A stretch of 5,768 bases of DNA, taken from NCBI GenBank assembly GCA_003232445.1, contig QIJM01000340.1, positions 1 through 5,768 of the forward strand, given 5' to 3'. The notes under the pieces were generated by a model. The model saw nothing but the letters and a program-made list of their open reading frames with translations, did not search any database and was not told where the DNA came from. Positions 1 to 5,766 of the stretch are shown piece after piece (position 1 is the first letter of the stretch; the number at the start of each line of letters is the position of its first letter). The position numbers and the translations under genes are program-made. Origin of the DNA: Paraglaciecola arctica (GTDB taxonomy: Bacteria; Pseudomonadota; Gammaproteobacteria; Enterobacterales; Alteromonadaceae).

Positions 1-1934
1 CTCACACATCGCTTAAACAACGGTTTAGTTTGTTAAGTTATCAGCTAGGTAAACAAGGCAAAAGTATTGCCATGGCTGCTATGCTGATATTTCTGGCTAC
101 AGGAGGCTATATTCATTACAACACCAAAGTATTGAATGACTTTTATGGCCAAGAGGAGATGTTGGATACACAAGCCGATTACGAAAAAGACTATGTTGAA
201 TTTCGTGATGCGCCTATGCCAAGTGTAGTCGCTATTGATGCCGCAATCGATATCTTCCCCGAAGACCGACGTATCGAAGCCAACGCCGCCATCACTCTCA
301 TTAACCGCACAGACCAACCCATCAGCCGTTTTCTGGTCAACATTCCACGATTCAGCAAAGACTATGATGTAGTGATCCTAGGTGGAAAATTAGGTGAAAC
401 CAATACAAAATACAACATTGCATGGTTTGAATTTACCCAGCCTATGGCACCTGATGAACAACGCTCGGGTCAATTCAAAGTTACCCGTGCCCATCGTGGG
501 TTTAAAGACAGAGATGAAGACAGTACCTTAGTGAAAAACGGTACCTTCATTAATAACTTCGAACTGTTCCCATCTTTTGGCTTTAACGAGGGTTACCGAA
601 TAAGCGATCAACATGAACGCCGTAAACGTGACTTAGAGCCGATGCAGCGGGCATATAAACTCGAAGATACTAGTCGTTATACGGAAAGTTTTTTTGGCAG
701 GGGAGTCGAATTTATTGATTTTAGTGCCACTGTCTCCACCAGCGACGATCAATTTGCAATTGTGCCGGGATATTTACAAAAAGAGTGGCAACAGGATGGC
801 CGTAATTATTATAGGTACAAAATGGATGCACCTATGGTCAACTTTTATAGCGTGATGTCGGCTAATCTAGAGAAGAAAGAAGTCGCACATAATGGAATTA
901 ATATCGAGGTCTATTACCATAAAAATCATCATTGGAATGTGGACAGAATGATTGAATCGAGCCAAGACTCACTCGATTATTTTCAAAAGGTATTTAGCCC
1001 TTATCAACATAAACAATTAAGGATTATAGAGTTTCCAGGTTACCGTAGCTTTGCACAAAGTTTTGCTAATACTGTGCCTTATTCTGAGAACATTGGCTTT
1101 ATTTCAGACTTACGCAATCCTGAAGATATCGACCCTGTGTATTACATCACCGCTCACGAAGTGGCTCACCAATGGTGGGGGCATCAACTCAACGCAGCCA
1201 ACGTACAAGGTAGTGCGATATTATCGGAAACTTTGTCGCAATACAGTGCGTTGATGGTCATGAAGAAAAAGTATGGTGAAATAAAACTACGCAAGTTTTT
1301 AACCCATGAATTGGATCGCTATTTAAGAGGCCGCAGTGCAGAACGGATTGAAGAAATGCCACTGCTACGCTCTGAAGGCCAACAATATATTCATTATCAA
1401 AAAGGCTCAATTGTGATGATGGCCTTGGTCAACAAACTAGGTGAAGAACGTCTTAATCAAGCCTTACAAGCGTTACTAAACGAATACCAGTTTAGAGAAG
1501 ACTTGTACCCGACTACGTTGGACTTGGTCAGACATTTAAATAGTGTATCGAACAAGGCTGAACAGGCTTATATTAAAGACTTGTTTGAGCAAATCACTAT
1601 TTACGATTTGCGCGCCAAAGAGGTGATAAAGGAAGAGCTTGAGGATGGCAAAATCAAAGTAACTCTGACAGTATCAGCCCAGCAATTCAGTGCCGATGGC
1701 AAGGGTAAAGAAACAGAAGAGCCTTTTGCTAAAGAAGTAGAAATCGCTTTATTCAGTGAAGATCCGAATGATTTTGCCGCTGAAAACAGAGTCATTTATC
1801 AAGGGCTTCACTCTATTGAAAGTGGCGATACAGTGATCGAACTAATAGTTGAAGAAATGCCTAACTATGCTGGCATCGACCCTTTTGTACGTTTTATTGA
1901 TCGAGACACAGGTAATAATATTATCAAGTTGTAA
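1..1934 (+). CDS. ABC-2-type permease / M1 zinc aminopeptidase fusion, C-terminal part (5' end cut by window)
   Basis: The frame is open to the window edge: codons from base 3 read on without a stop into the TTG at 30, so the gene is truncated at its 5' end and that TTG is not its start. Counting residues from base 30, one hydrophobic helix at about 12-30 is probably the last membrane span of an ABC-2-type permease. The remainder is an M1 metallopeptidase domain. HEVAH (376-380) and Glu400 give the zinc ligands and catalytic Glu, and Tyr456 in YQKG matches the family's catalytic Tyr. The segment where M1 enzymes carry GxMEN reads PYSENIGF (350-357). HEVAH and the distal Glu are separated by 19 residues instead of the classical 18. 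Known fusions of this kind are about 1,200 residues long, with a 500-600 residue permease part, and usually sit beside an ABC ATPase gene, which would lie upstream of the window. Cleavage or export of peptides at the inner membrane is inferred; the substrate is unknown. The family is secure, the role is not. Confidence 0.88.
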   Translation, partial: HTSLKQRFSLLSYQLGKQGKSIAMAAMLIFLATGGYIHYNTKVLNDFYGQEEMLDTQADYEKDYVEFRDAPMPSVVAIDAAIDIFPEDRRIEANAAITLINRTDQPISRFLVNIPRFSKDYDVVILGGKLGETNTKYNIAWFEFTQPMAPDEQRSGQFKVTRAHRGFKDRDEDSTLVKNGTFINNFELFPSFGFNEGYRISDQHERRKRDLEPMQRAYKLEDTSRYTESFFGRGVEFIDFSATVSTSDDQFAIVPGYLQKEWQQDGRNYYRYKMDAPMVNFYSVMSANLEKKEVAHNGINIEVYYHKNHHWNVDRMIESSQDSLDYFQKVFSPYQHKQLRIIEFPGYRSFAQSFANTVPYSENIGFISDLRNPEDIDPVYYITAHEVAHQWWGHQLNAANVQGSAILSETLSQYSALMVMKKKYGEIKLRKFLTHELDRYLRGRSAERIEEMPLLRSEGQQYIHYQKGSIVMMALVNKLGEERLNQALQALLNEYQFREDLYPTTLDLVRHLNSVSNKAEQAYIKDLFEQITIYDLRAKEVIKEELEDGKIKVTLTVSAQQFSADGKGKETEEPFAKEVEIALFSEDPNDFAAENRVIYQGLHSIESGDTVIELIVEEMPNYAGIDPFVRFIDRDTGNNIIKL

Positions 1935-1953
1935 TGGTTAAATTTGTTATTCT

Positions 1954-1978
1954 AAGCCCTCACTTTGAAGGCTTTTTT
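1954..1978 (+). terminator. Rho-independent terminator after the peptidase-permease gene
   Basis: AAGCC (1954-1958) pairs with GGCTT (1970-1974). After one C/A mismatch, TCA pairs with TGA inside the loop. The hairpin runs straight into six T's (1973-1978). It starts 20 bases after the TAA of the upstream gene, the usual place for an intrinsic terminator, and it separates that gene from the CoA-transferase transcript. Confidence 0.75.
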
Positions 1979-2004
1979 GATAAAAATGATAACGGAAGAG
2001 CACT

Positions 2005-2037
2005 TATACCAATCCATCCTAACAGTTAGATGTTTTT
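2005..2037. repeat. Intergenic TATACCAAT motif plus imperfect palindrome
   Basis: TATACCAAT (2005-2013) is followed by CATCCTAA (2015-2022), loop CAG, and TTAGATG (2026-2032), a 7-bp stem with one bulged C, and then five T's. The stretch ATACCAATCCAT recurs with one mismatch at 3447-3458 in the next intergenic gap. Its occurrence only between genes and its palindromic neighbour suggest half of a small dispersed repeat. The hairpin plus T-run could also act as a second, weaker terminator. Copy number in the genome cannot be seen here. Confidence 0.35.
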
Positions 2038-2061
2038 GGAGACTGAGTTAGTCTGTATGAT
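2036..2061 (+). promoter_or_regulatory. Possible promoter/operator for the CoA-transferase gene
   Basis: TATGAT (2056-2061) matches a -10 box at five of six positions and lies 32 bases before the ATG. No good -35 box sits at the right distance: TTGGAG at 2036 is only 14 bases away. The gap holds a small inverted repeat, AGACT-gagtt-AGTCT (2040-2054), directly upstream of the -10-like box, where an activator or repressor could bind. This is a weak prediction from sequence alone. Confidence 0.2.
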
Positions 2062-2093
2062 GTCATTGATATACAGCAATTTCAGAGCGACTT

Positions 2094-3317
2094 ATGTCAT
2101 CACCACTTTCACATATCCGCGTACTTGAACTTAGCCGCATATTGGCTGGGCCTTGGGCCGGACAAATGTTGGCAGACCTAGGTGCAGAAGTAATCAAAGT
2201 AGAAAAACCAATTCAAGGCGATGACACTCGTCACTGGGGTCCTCCTTATCTAAATAATCAACAAAATGAAGCCCCAACAGAATCGGCTTATTTTTTATCT
2301 ACTAATCGAGGTAAACGGTCTATTACAGTCGATATTCGTCACCCAGAGGGACAAGCTATTATTCGTCAACTTATAGAAAGTTGCGATGTACTGATAGAAA
2401 ACTTCAAAGTAGGCAATTTGCAAAAATACCACCTTGATTTTGCTAGCTTATCAGCGATAAACCCACAGTTGATTTATTGCTCGATAACAGGCTTTGGGCA
2501 AGACGGGCCTTATGCCCAAAGAGCTGGATACGACTTTTTGTTACAAGGCATGGGCGGACTGATGAGTGTAACCGGCGAGCCCGATCACTTACCTGGTGGT
2601 GGCCCACAAAAAGTCGGCGTTGCACTGACCGACATTCTCACTGGCATGTACGCCACCACGGCCATACAAGCCGCTATTATAGAGCGAGAAAAATCAGGTT
2701 TAGGCCAACATATCGACCTGGCTTTGCTCGATGTTCAAGTGGCCTGTTTAGCCAATCAAGGCATGAACTATTTAGTGAGCCAAGACACCCCAAAACGCAT
2801 GGGTAATGCTCACCCTAATATTGTGCCTTACCAAACATTTCAGACCGCAGACGGCTTCATCATTTTAACCATAGGTAACGACTCGCAATTTGCAGATTTT
2901 TGTCGGGTGGCAAATTGCCAAAAAATAATACATGACCCTCGCTTTGCCACTAATCAAGCAAGGGTAAGCAACAGAGATATTGTGATTGAGCAATTAGCAA
3001 AAATCATCAAAGCAAAAAATAGTGATTTTTGGTTACAACAGTTAGAAATAAAAGGCGTGCCATGTGGCCCAATCAATGACATTGCCCAAGTGTTTGATAA
3101 CCCACAAATAAAACATCGCAAAATGTTAGGTGAACTCACCCACCCCGAAAATGGCAAAGTGCCAACAGTGGCAAACCCTATCAATTTTTCTCGCACACCT
3201 ATCGTTTACAATCAGGCACCACCCAATCTAGGAGAACATACTGAGAAAGTATTAACAGAGCTGCTAGATTATGACACCCGCGCCATGAGTAAACTGCGCC
3301 AATCAAAGATCATTTAA
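2094..3317 (+). CDS. Class III CoA-transferase (CaiB/BaiF family)
   Basis: The 407-residue product has the normal length for family III CoA-transferases, which move coenzyme A between carboxylic acids through an aspartyl-CoA thioester and act in the cytoplasm as interlocked dimers. The opening carries the family pattern RVLELSRILAGPWAGQMLAD (9-28), followed by GAEVIKVE. ENFKVG lies at 102-107, GFGQDGPYA at 133-141 and GYDFLLQGMGGLMSVTGE at 145-162. Asp147 in GYD aligns with the catalytic Asp of this family. The preceding residue is Tyr where racemases of the superfamily have a catalytic His, which favours transferase over racemase. GNAHPNIVPY and GVPCGPI in the C-terminal half are also typical. 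The ATG at 2094 is preceded by AGAG six bases upstream, a modest ribosome site. No acyl-CoA dehydrogenase, racemase or carnitine gene lies beside it, so the substrate is undetermined. A dicarboxylate such as glutarate or succinate is possible. Confidence 0.93.
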   Translation: MSSPLSHIRVLELSRILAGPWAGQMLADLGAEVIKVEKPIQGDDTRHWGPPYLNNQQNEAPTESAYFLSTNRGKRSITVDIRHPEGQAIIRQLIESCDVLIENFKVGNLQKYHLDFASLSAINPQLIYCSITGFGQDGPYAQRAGYDFLLQGMGGLMSVTGEPDHLPGGGPQKVGVALTDILTGMYATTAIQAAIIEREKSGLGQHIDLALLDVQVACLANQGMNYLVSQDTPKRMGNAHPNIVPYQTFQTADGFIILTIGNDSQFADFCRVANCQKIIHDPRFATNQARVSNRDIVIEQLAKIIKAKNSDFWLQQLEIKGVPCGPINDIAQVFDNPQIKHRKMLGELTHPENGKVPTVANPINFSRTPIVYNQAPPNLGEHTEKVLTELLDYDTRAMSKLRQSKII

Positions 3318-3514
3318 AACCAACAATATCAGACAATTATACTGCCAGTAAGAATTCAGGTTAACGCCTAAAAACGTCACTCCCCGCGCCAATAAATAAA
3401 ATAGAATTACGATCTTTAATGGGGATAGGTTTTAGCGGGATAAATAATACCAATACATTCTTGTTTTATTTCAGTAACCGGTTTCTTAGCGCTTTGTGAA
3501 TGCTTTGGCGCTGA

Positions 3515-3529
3515 TGTAATATCATTACA
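3515..3529. promoter_or_regulatory. Perfect 15-bp palindrome, possible operator
   Basis: TGTAAT-atc-ATTACA is a perfect 6-bp inverted repeat with a 3-base centre. The size and symmetry fit a dimeric repressor site. It lies between converging genes and not in front of one, so a role is unproven, and an AT-rich palindrome of this length can occur by chance. Confidence 0.2.
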
Positions 3530-3563
3530 ATAAATACACTATTTTATTCAACTCGGTACGTTT

Positions 3564-3605
3564 TCACAATGAATAGCGTTTTCTAATGTGGGTTAGTAAA
3601 CTCAT
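3564..3605 (-). other. 13-codon mini-ORF with a perfect Shine-Dalgarno site
   Basis: On the minus strand GGAGG (bases 3611-3615) stands five bases before an ATG (3603-3605). The ATG opens a 13-codon frame, MSLLTHIRKRYSL, that closes with TGA at 3564-3566. The ribosome site is better than that of either complete gene start in this window. It could be a leader peptide, a real microprotein, or the surviving start of a gene whose body has been lost. The same strand shows no continuation of a convincing protein downstream. Presence of the signal is certain; function is a guess. Confidence 0.25.
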
Positions 3606-3642
3606 AACAACCTCCAATAGTAGGATTTAAGCAAAATAACAA

Positions 3643-3667
3643 GACCAAATACAAACCTAATTTGGTC
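3643..3667 (-). terminator. Terminator-like hairpin downstream of the 457-residue gene
   Basis: GACCAAAT (3643-3650) and ATTTGGTC (3660-3667) form a perfect 8-bp stem with a 9-base loop. Read on the minus strand the stem is followed by a T-rich tail, CTTGTTATTTT (3642 down to 3632). It lies about 120 bases past the TGA of the 457-residue gene and encloses the next in-frame stop codon (TAG, 3657-3659) in its loop. It could also stop plus-strand transcripts from the CoA-transferase, though the T-tract on that side is poorer. Confidence 0.5.
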
Positions 3668-3788
3668 CTGTTGCAATTTTCAAACCTTCAGGATCATCAA
3701 TGCCTTCTGATTTTTCTTTTCTCTTGTGCCATCCAACATAAAGTGACTCTGCCCCGTTATTCTGAAGCAGAACAAGGAAGCGTTTGTA
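3657..3788 (-). other. In-frame open extension beyond the TGA of the 457-residue gene
   Basis: Directly after the TGA at 3789-3791 the same frame stays open for 43 codons, beginning YKRFLVLLQNNGAESLYVGW and ending IATGPN, then TAG inside the hairpin at 3643-3667. The segment has no ATG, GTG or usable start of its own, so it would be made only by read-through, or it is a leftover C-terminus. I do not recognise the peptide. An overlapping +1 frame starting with an ATG inside the upstream gene's last codons is also open for 38 codons, so openness alone is weak evidence. Confidence 0.25.
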
Positions 3789-5162
3789 TCAATCATTGTC
3801 ATCGGACTGTATTGCCTCAATATTAATGATGTTAGAGCGATTTAGGGTGATTTTAAAGCGCTGCGTTTGTTGTTGCTGTTGTTTATCCGTATGCATTAAA
3901 ACCACGTTAATTTGGTAACGACGCTCAACAGCTTGTTTTGTTATTTTACTGCTATCGAGTGAATATAAACGGCCTTCACCTTTTTTTAAGAAACGAATAA
4001 AGGGAGTTAAATTAAAATAAATACGTTGTTGAATTTCACCGTAGCCGGGTAAAAAACTTTTCACATTGACTTTAGTGTCACTGCGAAAATGCAGTAATTG
4101 TGCTGCCTGTTTGTTTTGTTGTCGCCGCGTTTGGAATAATTTATCGACTTGTTTGGGTAAATCTTTATTGCGAATATATTCAAGCCAAATAGTTTGACTC
4201 GCCACTCGACTTTTATTGACACTATGACTATAAACGATTCTCCATTTTGGCAACCCTTTTTGAATACGACGCCAAATTACACGAGTAATATCGTCCTTAA
4301 ATATTTCCCTTAAACCATAAATAACGCCCAACATGCCGACTAATGCAATCGTCACTTCAGTAAAGTTAGTACGAGCATTTAACACTAGTGCCATAACAAA
4401 AGTCATAATAAAGGCAGTAACTGTGCCACGTACAATGCGGTTTAAACTGCTATTGAGGTTTTTAACTTCTTTTTGAAATACCACACCATATTCGATTAAT
4501 CGTTGCAGTAATCGCATTTTATTGGTAATGCGATTAGGGTCACCCAAGGTGACTTGTGAGTTATATTGGTTCTCTTCTCGGTATTCATTTTCACTGCGAC
4601 ACAGGGCCAACAAGAAGTTTCTCTCACTGGTAAAATCACTGCTTTTTGGGGCTCTAGATAGTAGCTTTAAAAATGATTGTTCCACTTGCCAACTGAGGTA
4701 GTTGTCGGCATTTTCAAAATATGCCCTGAGTTTTTGATCTGGAGGAGTATATCTTCTTAGCTTTTTTAGTAATCCAGAAATTTGCTCTGCCAACACTATG
4801 GCTTGCGGATAAAAATCCTCGCTTTCTTTAAGCTTGATGGTTTGTTTTATATCGGTATCTAAGGCAATACGAATTTGATAAGAAAACAGATTAAGGTTTA
4901 AGCGGTAGTCACTTTGTTCACCTTTTTGTTGGCTAATAAAGCGGCTTCGTACTAAAGGTAAATGCAGTTGGTCTGAGTAATAAGCACTGTGGCTTCGTAT
5001 ACTATTATGAAAATAATGCTCTTCTGCTAAGGTTTTAGGACTAATACCCATTTCATCCGGTAAGGAGAAATAGAGATCGAGCCTCTGCTGGTCACTAGGC
5101 AATAATTGGTAACTGACTTTTATGGAAAGATTTTCGTCTTGGGTGAGTTTAATATTATTCAC
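3789..5162 (-). CDS. Uncharacterised two-helix inner-membrane protein
   Basis: I do not recognise a named family. The 457-residue product has a long hydrophilic N-terminal part (1-245), two adjacent hydrophobic segments (about 248-263 and 268-285) with a short polar turn between them, and a basic then beta-rich C-terminal part (290-457). A compact helical hairpin would leave both flanking domains on the same side, probably the cytoplasm, since arginines and lysines crowd both ends (NRIVRG before, WRRIQKG after). The N-terminal region is rich in aromatic and basic residues. Residues 160-240 look helical. A glutamine run, KQQQQQTQ, at 427-434 sits in a loop between two predicted strands, RRYQINVVLM and QRFKITLNRS. 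There is no signal peptide and no nucleotide-binding or catalytic motif that I can see. The start is GTG at 5160-5162: an in-frame TAA lies directly before it, GAGG lies six bases upstream, and the next in-frame ATG is codon 38. The gene is complete, ends in an acidic tail and converges with the CoA-transferase. Confidence 0.8.
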   Translation of the reverse strand: MNNIKLTQDENLSIKVSYQLLPSDQQRLDLYFSLPDEMGISPKTLAEEHYFHNSIRSHSAYYSDQLHLPLVRSRFISQQKGEQSDYRLNLNLFSYQIRIALDTDIKQTIKLKESEDFYPQAIVLAEQISGLLKKLRRYTPPDQKLRAYFENADNYLSWQVEQSFLKLLSRAPKSSDFTSERNFLLALCRSENEYREENQYNSQVTLGDPNRITNKMRLLQRLIEYGVVFQKEVKNLNSSLNRIVRGTVTAFIMTFVMALVLNARTNFTEVTIALVGMLGVIYGLREIFKDDITRVIWRRIQKGLPKWRIVYSHSVNKSRVASQTIWLEYIRNKDLPKQVDKLFQTRRQQNKQAAQLLHFRSDTKVNVKSFLPGYGEIQQRIYFNLTPFIRFLKKGEGRLYSLDSSKITKQAVERRYQINVVLMHTDKQQQQQTQRFKITLNRSNIINIEAIQSDDND

Positions 5163-5168
5163 TTATAT

Positions 5169-5180
5169 CCTCTTCTCCTT
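5169..5180 (-). promoter_or_regulatory. Double Shine-Dalgarno region deciding the GTG start
   Basis: Upstream of the GTG the minus strand reads AAGGAG-aa-GAGG-atataa-GTG. The nearer GAGG (5169-5172) is six bases from the start codon and is the likely ribosome site; the farther AAGGAG (5175-5180) is twelve away. The pair supports GTG over any later ATG. The outer part of AAGGAG falls inside the left terminal repeat of the adjacent element relic. Confidence 0.6.
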
Positions 5181-5204
5181 GTCGGTTATATAATCAAGTC
5201 TGAA
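5177..5204. repeat. Left terminal inverted repeat of the relic (imperfect)
   Basis: CCTTGTC (5177-5183), 13 variable bases, then AGTCTGAA (5197-5204). The reverse complement of the right end gives the same two blocks separated by 12 bases, and the variable part is also similar (ATAT near its middle in both). Two exact blocks of 7 and 8 bases in matching order and near-equal spacing are unlikely by chance in so short a region. Confidence 0.5.
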
Positions 5205-5212
5205 TCGAACAA
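5185..5212 (-). promoter_or_regulatory. Possible promoter for the 457-residue gene inside the element end
   Basis: On the minus strand TTGTTC (5207-5212) and TATAAC (5185-5190, five of six matches to the -10 consensus) are 16 bases apart. The -10-like box lies within the left terminal repeat of the element relic, 22 bases upstream of the GTG. If real, the gene is now transcribed from a promoter carried by or created at the insertion. The -35 box is weak. Confidence 0.3.
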
Positions 5213-5324
5213 TTATGCCTTACTTTTACCTCATTACCCACATTGATCAGCCATTGCGATACGCAACAGCTCACTAAGGTTTTATTATGTTATTTGTTAA
5301 ATCAACTCGCCCCTGTTATTACCG

Positions 5325-5677
5325 TTATAATGAAATTACGATGGGTGCTCCCAAAACTTTACCAAGCCATATATGAACACTCCCGACGTCTTTATACTGC
5401 TTGATCAGGCGAGTGAGTTGTTGTCGGGAATAGCCGGTTACTTTTCTTATGTAGCGGTTTACGACACCCTGGTTACTTTTCTTATGTAGCGGTTTACGAC
5501 ACCCTTATCAGGTTTAGATAAGGTGATGTAGCGAAACTTTATCAGTGTCTTTTGTATAAATTGATATCGTTCATTTTTATCGCCTAAAACAGTAAATACT
5601 ACGGCTTGGTTACCTTGAATGAAATTCTCAAGGGTTTCAATGGTGGTTAGGTTTTCAATAGTCATGATCGCTTTCAT
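5325..5677 (-). pseudogene. Integrase/transposase N-terminal fragment, frameshifted by a tandem duplication
   Basis: The minus strand from 5677 encodes MKAIMTIENLTTIETLENFI and onward to KPDKGVVNRYIRKVT, then changes frame and stops at 5459. Removing one copy of the 35-bp duplication at 5436-5505 restores GYSRQQLTRLIKQYKDVG and keeps the frame open to TAA at 5325-5327, about 105 residues in total. The pattern of ERYQFIQKTLIKFRYITLSK, DKGVV and GYSRQQLTRLIKQY resembles the N-terminal region of DDE-type integrases of mobile elements. The part from VVNRYI to KQYKDVG fits a helix-turn-helix that binds element ends. The catalytic core, normally another 200 or more residues, is absent: after about GSVH the frame (WLGKVLGAP...) no longer looks like the family. 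The start may be codon 1 or the ATG at codon 5, and no good ribosome site precedes either. Family assignment is from memory of the pattern; the frameshift is direct. Confidence 0.65.
5436..5505. repeat. Perfect 35-bp tandem duplication
   Basis: Bases 5436-5470 and 5471-5505 are identical, each starting GGTTACTTTTC and ending GACACCCT, with no bases between them. Thirty-five is not a multiple of three, so the duplication frameshifts the integrase-like gene that runs through it on the minus strand. Complete identity implies that it is recent, or an assembly artefact. Confidence 0.97.
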
Positions 5678-5690
5678 CTTATGATCATGA
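5662..5690. repeat. 8-bp inverted repeat over the integrase start
   Basis: TCATGATC (5662-5669) and GATCATGA (5683-5690) are perfect inverted copies separated by 13 bases. Both possible start codons of the integrase-like gene (5675-5677 and 5663-5665) lie inside or between the arms. It could be an operator for self-repression or an mRNA hairpin that masks the ribosome site, a common brake on transposase synthesis. The role is inferred. Confidence 0.35.
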
Positions 5691-5707
5691 ACAAAATTTA
5701 AGTCTTT

Positions 5708-5761
5708 AGACGCATTTCATGTTGGAAATACGTAATTAGTTCAGACTCATTTCATATTGGA
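5708..5761. repeat. Two 19-bp direct repeats at the element's right end
   Basis: AGACGCATTTCATGTTGGA (5708-5726) and AGACTCATTTCATATTGGA (5743-5761) match at 17 of 19 positions and are exactly 35 bases apart start to start. They lie between the integrase start and the presumed element terminus. Repeated sites like these are typical of element ends where several transposase subunits bind. Confidence 0.7.
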
Positions 5762-5766
5762 CAAGG
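5740..5766. repeat. Right terminal inverted repeat of the relic (imperfect)
   Basis: TTCAGACT (5740-5747), 12 bases, then GACAAGG (5760-5766) is the inverted partner of 5177-5204. It overlaps the outer 19-bp direct repeat. The true terminus may be the CA at 5762-5763, giving a TG...CA element, or 5766 if the two flanking G's belong to the repeat. The window ends too soon to decide. Confidence 0.5.

Larger units (their letters stand above)
3318..3788. other. Intergenic region between two convergent genes
   Basis: No convincing full-length gene lies in these 471 bases. The left part is AT-rich and holds a second ATACCAAT motif (3447-3454) within a loosely self-complementary stretch: TCCCC at 3381-3385 against GGGGA at 3421-3425, and CTAAAA near 3368 against TTTTAG at 3430-3435. 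The right part holds a palindrome at 3515, a mini-ORF with a strong ribosome site at 3564-3605 (minus), a terminator-like hairpin at 3643-3667, and an open extension of the minus-strand gene. The density of small signals suggests a decayed or rearranged spacer. No strong terminator immediately follows the CoA-transferase stop. Confidence 0.6.
5177..5766 (-). mobile_element. Degraded insertion-element relic, about 590 bp
   Basis: Three signals agree. Imperfect inverted repeats bound the stretch (5177-5204 and 5740-5766). A second copy of the terminal motif lies 35 bp inward at the right end, as expected for a multi-site transposase-binding end. Between them lies only the N-terminal DNA-binding part of an integrase/transposase gene, reading inward from the right end. 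A full element carrying this protein family should exceed 1 kb, so the catalytic half has been lost by internal deletion. The downstream part (5205-5324) shows no gene. The right flank is cut after two bases, so a target duplication cannot be tested. Bounds are inferred from the repeats. Confidence 0.55.

Noticed and set aside
2477..2806. Plus-strand 109-codon frame inside the CoA-transferase gene
   Set aside because: It overlaps a complete, motif-rich enzyme gene in another frame. Its translation is rich in Arg, Trp and His, typical of a shadow frame.
3361..3443. Long imperfect inverted repeat resembling an integron attC site or structured RNA
   Set aside because: The outer arms pair only with several mismatches and a bulge, and the GTTRRRY/RYYYAAC core boxes of attC are not present. 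No integron integrase or cassette array is seen.
3361..3462. Minus-strand open stretch ending in ILFIGAGSDVFRR before a TAA
   Set aside because: Only about 34 codons, no ATG or GTG start, no ribosome site, and a stop directly upstream. It lies in a self-complementary AT-rich spacer.
3675..3793. ATG-started 38-codon frame overlapping the TGA of the 457-residue gene
   Set aside because: The overlap is coupling-like, but the peptide is low in protein-like pattern and overlaps the alternative in-frame extension. Openness is expected by chance at this length.
5325..5340. ATGAAAT-containing stretch as an internal copy of the element end motif
   Set aside because: Only seven bases match the 19-bp motif and the flanks differ.
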